From: Medicago truncatula
Taxonomy: Eukaryota > Streptophyta > Magnoliopsida > Fabales > Fabaceae
Length of the DNA stretch: 64,000 nucleotides
Direction: 5' to 3'
Assembly: GCF_003473485.1 (NCBI RefSeq)
Contig: NC_053046.1
Span: 34,549,332-34,613,331 of the forward strand
Below, piece by piece: positions 34,986 to 43,944 of this stretch (its first letter is position 1; each line of letters opens with the position of its first letter). The notes beneath the pieces were generated by a model, which was not told where the DNA came from, searched no databases, and saw only the letters and a list, made by a program, of their open reading frames with translations. The position numbers and the translations under genes are program-made.

Positions 34986-35592
34986 AAGTAATCTAGGGAA
35001 GATTCGTGCATTTAGCTACCAATTGAGTTCACACTTACGGAACAAAAAAACTTTATTTTTTTTGTTAAATAATTTAGTAATTAGATTCACTTACTCTAAG
35101 GGTAAAGAATGAGAGAGAAATCAGACTTTTGAACTCTAGTCGCTGCAAATAATATCCATACTAACTACCTATTGTTTGTCTATTGAAATTTGAAATGATT
35201 TAGAGAGTTTAATGAAGACGTTTTTCACCGTAAAATATTTTTACATCAGGATCTCTGATGAAAATACTTTAATAATGCACGTCCCTTTTCTCTTTTATAA
35301 AATATAATATATTAACGTAAATTTTTTATAAGATATATATAATTTGATAAATTCAGAAATATACATTTGTCAAAATATATGGAAACTTCTTAAGACTCAA
35401 AAACCAAGAACTGTACTCTTGCTAATACTACGTTAAAGCATACCGTATCTTTTCGATTGATGCAAACTTCCATGGCTTTGGTTTGGGCAGAATTCTTAGA
35501 AAAACCGTATTGCTTTCGTTTTCTCATGCAGACGCGGTTTGTGAAAAGAAGCAAAAAAACAGATGCATAGTTGTGTTATGGGTTGAACCTAG

Positions 35593-36499
35593 GGTTCCAT
35601 TTAATTTGGGAAAGGTTAGTTTTATCCCATCATGGGAAAGGTTTTTTTGACCATTAGATCAAATGAGGAACACATTTTTATCATACTCTCTCATCACTAG
35701 ATTACCCTTTTCTTCCCTTTTTCATTCATTTTTTCATCCCACTCTCTCTCTTCTTTTTCTTTTCACGTTTTTTCTCTCTTCTCTCTCTTTATTTCTTTCT
35801 CTTCTCCGATGGGAGAGACAGTGGCCGGCGCGGTGGCCGGCCGATCAAGATGGCCGCGCCGCCGCGCCGGAGTGATTATATACCTGCAAGAAATCAACAA
35901 GTCCAGTAACACAAAAATTCCAAACACCATAATCACAACTCAAAAATCATTAATTCGACATCACCATCTTTTTCAAAATATAGATTCTTAAAAAACCCAA
36001 AACAATTCATTTTCATTATCTTTCTTCACATTCATAGATCAATGGGTGGTTATGAAAGTGTAGATCTGAGAATATATCAAAATAAAATTAGCTTCAATCG
36101 GTTTGTAGATCCATCACTTTTTTTCTGCTACTCATCAATTTGTAGATCTACGTAGATCTGTTGCAACTATTTTCCTCAAAGTGATGGAATTCCCTTCAAC
36201 CAAATCGAGAAAAAAGAAGTGTTTTTGAAGGAGAGTGATGGAATTCATCTTCATATTCTTCCCCAAAAAAACCAATCTCCCATCGGAGAAGAGAAAGAAA
36301 TAAAGAGAGAGAAGAGAGAGAAAACGTGAAAAGAAAAAGAAGAGAGAGAGTGGGATGAAAAAATGAATGAAAAAGGGAAGAAAAGGGTAATTTAGTGATG
36401 AGAGAGTATGATAAAAATGTGTTCCTCATTTGATCTAACGGTCAAAAAAACCTTTCCCATGGTGGGATAAAACTAACCTTTCCCAAATTAAATGGCACC
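35593..36499. mobile_element. Mutator-like MITE with inverted repeats of about 225 bp
   Basis: The 907-bp element lies between perfect 9-bp repeats TGAACCTAG at 35584-35592 and 36500-36508. The arms 35593-35817 and about 36275-36499 are inverted repeats of each other with few mismatches (GGTTCCATTTAATTTGGG against GGTGCCATTTAATTTGGG). Open frames in the arms are mirror images and not genes. The non-repeated centre has a GC-rich patch (GCCGGCGCGGTGGCCGG) near 35822 and no recognised domain. Confidence 0.85.
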
Positions 36500-36508
36500 T
36501 GAACCTAG

Positions 36509-37976
36509 ATACTAAGGGTTCGTTTGGAAGTTCAAATGTGTAGAAATGGCCTAGTGGTAGGGCATAGCGTAACAAGTTTTTTTTTCTTCTTCTTCCGCAT
36601 ATAATACGGCCAAAATATTTCATATGTTCTCTATACTCTCTCTTCTCTCCTTTATTCACTTCACTCTTCAACCTATTAGAGTACATATTTATAAATAAAT
36701 AAAAACACCATATAACTTTTTTCTTCTTCTTATTATTAGACCACTTGTAATTTTGGGCTTGTCGTATAAAATATCAGAGTTCTAAAAATAAACATTATGA
36801 TTATTCTCAAAAAAATAAAACAAACAATATAAAGTTTTTTTTGGCTCTTTTAAAAAACGTACATTTTTTTATTATGACATCTTTACTATGAGAGTCGGAC
36901 ATCGAATTTATAGAGACTCCCTGTAAATGACTAGGAATAATTATAAATAGCCAAAACACCTTTTTTGTTAGATGGAAAATAAAACCTACATATATTCAAA
37001 TTTAGATATAATGAGTGTTGGGCTGAGTCGAAAAGCAATAGTGCATTGCATGGATATCCTATCATGGCTTTTAGGCTTATTGAAATATGGTATAAGCAGT
37101 TTATAAAACTATGATAAGCTATTTTTATTTATTTACTTAAACACCTTTAAAAAGGCTTATGGGAGTAGATAAGCCCATATAAGCTCAAAATAAGTCAATC
37201 CAAGCGGACTTTGATATTTGTGGACAATTTTTTAAGGGTTTTTAAAGATTCTCAATTAAAAAATTCTTAAAAATAGTAATATTTACAATAATAATTAATA
37301 AATAAATAGTACTCACTTTTTATTAAAAAAAATATTACTAACCTTTTATATAGAAGAATATAGCTTTGTAGGATAATAGAGTACAACAAACTAAGAGCAC
37401 CTCCAGCGGCTGACACAAAGTGACCGTCCGCCGGCTGGAGTGTTAAAAAATGCATCATTTTGACAAAATTATTGTTGGAGTGCGTCAGCTTGGAGGAACC
37501 ATGCCATGCCTTCAGAAGGCAACGGTTCTTTTGATCAGAAAATAAATATAAAAGTAGCCCTTCTGCAATTCGGTGCAATTCTGTACGTTGTTTCTTTTCT
37601 TTTTTGGTTTGTTATTTTTATAAATTGCGTTCACTTGAGAAATTAGACTCATTTTTTCTCTTACAATTTTCTCTCTTTGCTCTTATTTTTACACAATTTC
37701 TCTCATATAATTTTAACTTCACAATTTTATCTGTTTGATTTATGTCAAACGTAAGCCCATTTCAAAATACCAGCAAGGCCCAGCTGCCTTTTTCTTCTGC
37801 TTCTTTCCACTACTTCCTGCACACACACACACATGCTCTTCGCACACCCCTGCTCCTTTTATTTTATCTTTTTTTTTATTAGTTTCTTTTCATGCATTTT
37901 TTATTTAGCATTTTAATTTATTGTTATTTATATGTTTATATTTTCGTCATTTATCTTATTACATTTTAGATTGTAT
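36509..37976. other. Intergenic or old retroelement flank, no gene seen
   Basis: No coding sequence supported. A GAGCACCTCCAGCGG motif near 37394 resembles common plant MITE ends, but no partner was found. The last few hundred bases (about 37600-37976) are T-rich and may be the left part of the older LTR-like sequence into which the Ogre element inserted. Confidence 0.35.
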
Positions 37977-37981
37977 AGTAG
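37977..37981. repeat. Left target-site duplication AGTAG of the Ogre-like element
   Basis: AGTAG directly precedes the 5' LTR and recurs directly after the 3' LTR at 56245-56249, the 5-bp duplication expected for Ty3-gypsy integrase. Confidence 0.9.
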
Positions 37982-38785
37982 TGTTATACCCTGTTTTTGG
38001 ACCTAAAAATACTGGACCCAATTTTATTTCAAACTTTGTCAATTATCAAATTTCAACTGCCTAGTTCAAATTGTCTCTGCCTCGCAGTATTTTCAATCAC
38101 AATTTTACCTATGTTTTTCTTGCATAAAACCTTTCGAAATGTCTTTACTTGTCTTGTAAGTCATTCAAAAGTGTCTCTGAATCATTACATTGCTTTTTCT
38201 ACAGTTTATTTCAAAATTTGCAAAAAGTCGTACAGAAGGGTATTTTGGTCATTTCCTGCAGTGGGACCCATTTTCATCCTTGTGACGGTCTCTGAGTCTT
38301 TTCAGATTGATTTTTAACATTTCATCAGTAAACCTTGTTAAATTCATTTCAAACTTGCATCTGAGTCAGTGTCAAGTCAATTTGAATCTGTTTAGGTCAT
38401 TTTTAGCCCTAGGGGCATTTTGGTCATTTCACACAAAATTTCGGCATAGAGAGGTTACTTTGAAGTACCTCATTTAAGCCATTGGTTCGTTTTAGTCCGT
38501 TTTGTCAATTTTATTTTTTGTTTCGCTTTACGTTTGGTCAAATTACGTTTTTATTCAATTTTATTTTTAATTGCATTTTGGTCCCTCAATTGAGGTCCCA
38601 AAATTGCATTTTTTGTCCAAACAGTTTTTAATTCCATTTCAGTCCTTACTTTCATTTTTCAGTCCAGTCCATATATTTTTCAAATTTGCAAACAGGTCCT
38701 TCAAGGCAAATTACAGGGCAGCGCCCCTTTTTCAGTCCGATGCCACATGTCAGCTTTCTAATGGTCCAATCACTCACACATCAGC

Positions 38786-38793
38786 TATAAATA
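38786..38793 (+). promoter_or_regulatory. LTR TATA box
   Basis: TATAAATA, with GGTCCAATCA (CCAAT-like) about 20 bp upstream. Transcription should start near 38815-38825. The same box is in the 3' LTR at about 53836. Confidence 0.65.
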
Positions 38794-39270
38794 CTGTTCA
38801 CAGTGCCACATAATCCAGATCCATTAATCACAAGACACATCAACAAACAGAAATCCAATTTTCTCTCTCCATTCAGTTAGATCAAAAACAGAAAAATCAC
38901 AGAAAATCATCAAGAACATTCACATAAACCCTAACCGAAAATCATCACAAATTCATCAAATTCATCATTTTTTGGTGCGATTCTCAGAGATTCTTCGTGA
39001 ATCTTCATCACCGAACCGCCTCTGCTCTGCAATTCAAGTGCGAATTCGCTACCAAAAGCGGCGAATCCAAGCACGATCACAGAGAGAGAAGAAGAGGGAA
39101 AAAGCAACGAAACCGAATCCAGCAACAAATCCGCGCCAAGAACATCACCAAACAACAAGCACAAATTCGGTCAAAGAATCACGTGAAGAAGAAGAGAAGG
39201 AAGGAAGGAACATTCCAGATCCGGAAGAAAGCAAAGCTCTCTCCCTTACTCCACAACACATCACAAATAG

Positions 39271-39276
39271 GTAATA
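39271..39276 (+). promoter_or_regulatory. Candidate splice donor in the Ogre leader
   Basis: AATAG followed by GTAATA matches the plant donor consensus well. It ends a 477-nt stretch (38794-39270) with no ATG on the plus strand. It is conserved in the 3' LTR at about 54321. Candidate acceptors are TTTTTGTAG ending 41909 or ATCACAG ending 41919 (before ORF1), and CCTCTGTCACAG ending 43567 (before gag). Not proven. Confidence 0.45.
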
Positions 39277-41209
39277 ACTCTTCCTTTCCTCTTTCCTCCT
39301 TTTTTAAATTCAAAAATTTCCGAATCTTTGAAGTTAGATCTACTCCGATTGGGACTTTTTCTCAAAAAAATAAGTTTGGATTCGTGAATAGCATGAAAAA
39401 GGATATCTAAAAATGTAAAAATTTTCAAAATCGGAGGAGTTTGCTCAACTCCGGCGGCGGCGCCGCCACCTTTGGGTGGCCGGCCACCACGCCGGAGGAA
39501 CAAGCTCCACCGGAGAAGATGAAGATCATCTTCAGTTTTCCAGTTTCCGGCGAGAGAGAGGGAAGAGAGAAGTGAGAGCTTCTCTCACTAGAGTGAGAGA
39601 AGAGAGAGAAGGAGAGGAAGAAAATATAAAAAAAACCGGTTTCCCCCCTTTATAAAGCCAGTGAACCGGACCGGTTTAGGACCGGTCCAACCTCCTTCAT
39701 TCCTGGCCGTTGGATCCAGGGTTTCCTACCCTGGATCAATCCAACGTCTCCTGTGCAATCTGAGTTTTGTGTGTTGGGCTTTGGGTTGGGCTTAGGCTCC
39801 TTGTGCGTTTCTGCTCCTTTTCTTGCTATCTGCACCATTCTTTTTGCTATCTGAACCTGTTTCTTGCTCACTTTTTTTACAAAAAAATTCCAAAAAATTA
39901 CTACATGTTTTTACCACTTTCTTGATGATTTTTAATGATATTTTGCTTGCAAATAACTGGTAAAAATATGTGCATAGGCCTCTTGTTCAATTTACTTCTC
40001 TAGTTAGCTTTTTCATGATTTTTAGGTTGATTCTTGTCCTAAGAATTTTGGTGCATATCATGGCTAATTAGAATGCATTTTCATGATAGATGTGATGATA
40101 ATCCAATGATTGTGCCACTGTTTTCATTTGGTTTATACTTGTTCTTGCATTATAGGCCATTTGTTACACATTGTGCTTGATAAATTCTCATGTTTTTACC
40201 CCTTTTTATTGCATGTTCATTTGGTGCATTTTTCATCATTCCCATTATATTTTTTCTTGTTTCACTAACATTTTGTTCCTTATGTGACTTCACTCATAGC
40301 ATTTCACTATCTCCTCCACTTTCTTTAGCTTAGCATTTATTTTTGCAAATTTTAATTCATTCGGTGATGTAATTTGTTATCATTGGTTTGTAGCTTGGCA
40401 AAGAGGCCATAGAATGTATTTAGGCAACTTTTGTAATATGGACTATGGACACTATGGCGCACCGGCACGCACACACTCACCCTAGATGTACGCCTAGGAT
40501 TGCATGTGTAGATGTATGGCTAGGATTGCATGGTTAGATGAATGCTTAGGTTTAAACACTTAGAGAAAATCCATTTTTTTTTTCTCCCAAAAAATATGCA
40601 AACGAATTCGCTTCAAATATTTTTCATAAAAATGGAGTCAAAACTCCAACAATTTTTTCACCTTTTATTTTCTTAATAAAATTCTCAAATAAATCTAATC
40701 ATCTAGACTTTTTGCAAAATCACTAAACAAACCCCCACTTTTTTCATACTCTAATGCTCATGAAGCCTCTCAATCCCCTTCTTCAAAATCATTTTCAAAA
40801 TTTAAAATCAAACAATTAAAACAAAAAACAACAAGTCCTTTTAGCAAGAACTACGCCGGTTTTGATCCCGTAAAACGGTACGTAGGCAAGGGACTTTAAC
40901 CCCTCCAAGCCGAAATAAAATCAAATTCTACTTCTTCTCACCCCCATTCTTCACTAATCACACCTTCTTTTTTTACAAGTAGGCAATAAAAATAAAGCGT
41001 AGAAATAAACTTAGAAGAACGGTTCTTATGGAGTACCATAATCGCTCCGGGTGCCTAACACCTTCCCTTAGCGAAAACGACCCCCGAATCTAGAACCTTT
41101 TAAGGGTTTTTCTCCTTTTACCCTTCCCAAGAAAAAAGAGAGATATCAACGGTCAAAAAGGTTCAAGTCCAATTAATGGCTTGGTACCCAAAAACCATGA
41201 TAACAGAAA

Positions 41210-41227
41210 TGGCGACTTCACTGGGGA
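41210..41227 (+). other. Primer-binding site, tRNA-Arg type
   Basis: TGGCGACTTCACTGGGGA begins 4 nt after the LTR end. This matches the arginine-tRNA-complementary PBS described for Ogre/Tat elements, with possibly one substitution. Confidence 0.8.
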
Positions 41228-41921
41228 TTTTTTTAGCGGGTCACGCCTAGTTTTCCTTAGTTTATATTCACGCTTTGCTTTATTGCTTACATATGTGAAT
41301 ACTTGTTTACTTTCATTTGACGTGTGGGGTGAGAATATCAAAAGTCCTATACCCGGGCTGAGTGAACTTATGTTTAGGTAGAGATATAATCGACAATTCA
41401 ATCCGGGGGTTGCCTCGTGTATTGGATTATGCGATCAATCTCACATAGCTGAGGCATTTTGAAGGTGATATTGTCGGCGTGTGTTGTCATGCTTAGGCAC
41501 TTCACTTTCAATTGTTCGACGAAGCTATGAACCGTAGTTACCAAACCCATCCTAGCCTTTTTAGGACGTAGTGCGGTGGCTAAATTGAGTGTTGTCTCAA
41601 ACTTTAGTCGTCACGCGATACTACACTCAAACTAGACCTTCTCACAAATAATCATGGAACGGGTGTCGTCCTGTACTACCATGATATATGTGAGAGAGGT
41701 TGCAGTTTGGGAACTGTGTTAGAACCTTGGTTACTACTATCCAAAGCCTTAGCTCACCGGACGCCGTGTCCATCCGTGGCCCTGTTACTTTGAATCTTAA
41801 CCCACCTTGTTCTTTGTAACTAAACAACACAATCATGCATACATACATTCATGCATAAACATTTTTCATGCATTCATCGAAGGACTTAAACAAATGGAAA
41901 TTTTTGTAGATAATCACAGGT
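41228..41921 (+). other. Ogre leader between PBS and ORF1
   Basis: About 690 nt without a supported gene. It contains several ATGs, so a transcript retaining it would have upstream AUGs before ORF1. It ends in plausible splice acceptors at 41909 and 41919. Confidence 0.5.
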
Positions 41922-43352
41922 ATGAAGAAGACTAAGTGCTACAAGTTCAAGGAAGTGGATTTGGTCAGTTTAAGAGAGTTGGCACTCAAGGTCAAGAGTC
42001 AAACAGGGTTCCGACTCCGGTATGGGGGATTGCTTACTTTGCTCCGAACCGATGTGGAAGAGAAGCTAGTGCACACTCTAGTGCAATTTTATGATCCGAG
42101 CTTCCGTTGCTTTACTTTCCCGGACTTCCAGTTGGTTCCTACTCTCGAGGCTTACTCCAACCTAGTGGGTTTACCTATAGCCGAGAAGGCGCCTTTCACC
42201 GGTCCCGGGACTTCTCTTACTCCTCTGGTTATTGCTAAGGATCTCTACCTCAAGACGTCCGACGTCTCCAACCATCTTATTACCAAGTCTCACATCCGGG
42301 GGTTCACTTCGAAGTATCTTCTTGAGCAGGCTAATCTCAGTACTACTTGTCAGGATACACTCGAGGCTATTCTTGCTTTGCTTATCTACGGGCTCATTCT
42401 CTTTCCGAACCTCGACAACTTCGTGGACATGAATGCTATTGAGATCTTCCATTCCAAGAACCCGGTTCCTACTTTGCTAGCGGATACCTACCACGCCATT
42501 CATGACAGGACTCTCAAGGGCCGTGGGTATATTCTTTGCTGCATATCTCTTTTGTATAGGTGGTTTATTTCGCACCTTCCGAGTTCATTCCATGACAACT
42601 CGGAGAACTGGTCCTACTCGCAGCGGATTATGGCCCTCACTCCTAATGAGGTCGTCTGGCTCACTCCTGCCGCTCAGGTGAAGGAAATCATTATGGGTTG
42701 TGGGGACTTTCTCAATGTACCTCTTCTTGGTACTCGTGGAGGAATTAACTACAACCCCGAGCTTGCTATGAGACAGTTTGGTTTCCCTATGAAGTCGAAG
42801 CCCATCAATCTTGCTACATCTCCAGAGTTCTTCTTCTACACGAATGCTCCTACCGGACAAAGGAAAGCTTTCATGGATGCTTGGTCCAAGGTTCGAAGGA
42901 AGAGTGTGAAGCATCTAGGTGTGAGATCCGGTGTTGCTCATGAGGCCTATACTCAGTGGGTGATAGATCGAGCTGAGGAGATTGGTATGCCTTATCCAGC
43001 TATGAGATACGTGTCTTCATCTGCTCCATCTATGCCTCTACCTCTACTCCCCACGACTCAAGATATGTATCAGGAGCATCTAGCTATGGAGAGTCGTGAG
43101 AAGCAAGTGTGGAAAGCTCGGTACAATCAAGCTGAGAATCTAATCATGACTTTGGATGGTAGAGATGAGCAGAAGACTCATGAGAACCTGATGTTAAAGA
43201 AGGAACTAGCTAAGGCCCGGAGGGAATTGGAAGAGAAAGACGAGCTGCTTATGAGGGATTCCAAGAGAGCCAGAGGACGACGAGACTTCTTTGCCAGATA
43301 CTGTGATTCAGATTCCGAGTCCGATGATTCTCCGACTACTTCCTATGTTTGA
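41922..43352 (+). CDS. Ogre ORF1 protein, 476 aa
   Basis: Extra ORF upstream of gag that characterises Ogre elements; its function is unknown. The N-terminal ~360 residues form one globular region (FRLRYGGLL near 31-39, FTFPDFQLVPTLEAY near 65-79, LLYRWFISHLP near 209-219, FPMKSKPINL near 289-298), resembling the plant mobile-domain-like region of these ORF1 proteins. Residues about 385-450 are Glu/Lys/Arg-rich and predicted coiled coil. The tail is acidic (CDSDSESDD). The frame is intact. The ATG is only 2-12 nt after candidate splice acceptors, so it could be the first AUG of a spliced mRNA. It is unrelated to the retroviral-type gag and pol products. Confidence 0.85.
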   Translation: MKKTKCYKFKEVDLVSLRELALKVKSQTGFRLRYGGLLTLLRTDVEEKLVHTLVQFYDPSFRCFTFPDFQLVPTLEAYSNLVGLPIAEKAPFTGPGTSLTPLVIAKDLYLKTSDVSNHLITKSHIRGFTSKYLLEQANLSTTCQDTLEAILALLIYGLILFPNLDNFVDMNAIEIFHSKNPVPTLLADTYHAIHDRTLKGRGYILCCISLLYRWFISHLPSSFHDNSENWSYSQRIMALTPNEVVWLTPAAQVKEIIMGCGDFLNVPLLGTRGGINYNPELAMRQFGFPMKSKPINLATSPEFFFYTNAPTGQRKAFMDAWSKVRRKSVKHLGVRSGVAHEAYTQWVIDRAEEIGMPYPAMRYVSSSAPSMPLPLLPTTQDMYQEHLAMESREKQVWKARYNQAENLIMTLDGRDEQKTHENLMLKKELAKARRELEEKDELLMRDSKRARGRRDFFARYCDSDSESDDSPTTSYV

Positions 43353-43575
43353 GGGCTTCATTTGTTTATCTTGCTGAAATTTCAAAGTCTTCCTTTTGAA
43401 AATACTATGTAGTTTTGATTATCTGCAAGATTTCTAATTTGTTTAAAAATCCTTCGATGAAAAAAGAAGTCTTTTGCATTTGCATTTGCATATCATGCAT
43501 CATATGCATCATGCATTGGTCACAAAGGCTTCCAAGTGCTCACTACCTCCTGGTTCCTCTGTCACAGTTTGAAAA
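43353..43575 (+). other. Spacer between ORF1 and gag
   Basis: Contains repeated TTTGCAT and ATGCATC motifs (43472-43518) and a pyrimidine tract ending CCTCTGTCACAG at 43567, a good candidate splice acceptor for a gag mRNA. Confidence 0.5.
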
Positions 43576-43944
43576 GTGGCTCGTGCTCAGAAGGTCTACG
43601 AACCTGATAGAGTTGATCGAACAAGAGAATACAGAAGAAAGAAAAAGGCTATGGAAGAAGAGAACACGCAGCTCCGTACCGAATTGGCATCTCTAAGGGA
43701 GGAATTGGCCAAAGCTCATGATGCTATGACTGCTCTGTTGGCTGCTCAAGAACAACCAACTCCTATAGTTTCTGCAGCTGCAAATGTGATTCCTACTGCA
43801 ACAACTGATCCCCGCTTCACCATGCCATCCGGATATCCTTACGGACTTCCACCGTACTATACTGCTAATACAGGGGCAGGCACCTCTGGTACTACCAGCA
43901 ATGGCCCAATCTCAGGGGCAAATTTGACTCCTGTTAGTACTTGA
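43576..43944 (+). pseudogene. Gag N-terminal part, separated from gag-pro by a frameshift
   Basis: Residues about 25-65 are a strong coiled coil (QLRTELASLREELAKAHDAM), followed by a Pro/Thr/Gly-rich linker, typical of the Gag N-terminus in this lineage. The frame starts at GTG 43576; the first ATG is 43651 with a good context (GCTATGGAA). It terminates TGA at 43942-43944, overlapping the start of the main gag-pro frame, which is open only from 43938. Continuous translation needs a -1 shift there. No classical slippery heptamer is visible, so a mutation is more likely than programmed shifting. Confidence 0.7.

Larger units (their letters stand above)
37982..41205 (+). repeat. 5' LTR, 3224 bp
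   Basis: Starts TGTTATACC and ends GATAACA, so TG/CA with a 6-bp inverted end TGTTAT/ATAACA. It differs from the 3' LTR by about ten substitutions (nine transitions) and an extra 11 bp at about 39674, lying within duplicated GGACCGGT. It contains a TATA box at 38786 and hence a U3 of about 0.8 kb and a very long R/U5. Open frames within it recur in the 3' LTR and are not considered genes. Confidence 0.95.

Noticed and set aside
37384..37520. MITE starting GAGCACCTCCAGCGG
   Set aside because: No matching inverted right end or target duplication was found.
38997..39410. 137-codon open frame in both LTRs
   Set aside because: It has no ATG at its start, is Lys/Arg-rich with no family, crosses the candidate splice donor, and is identical in both LTRs simply because the LTRs are young.
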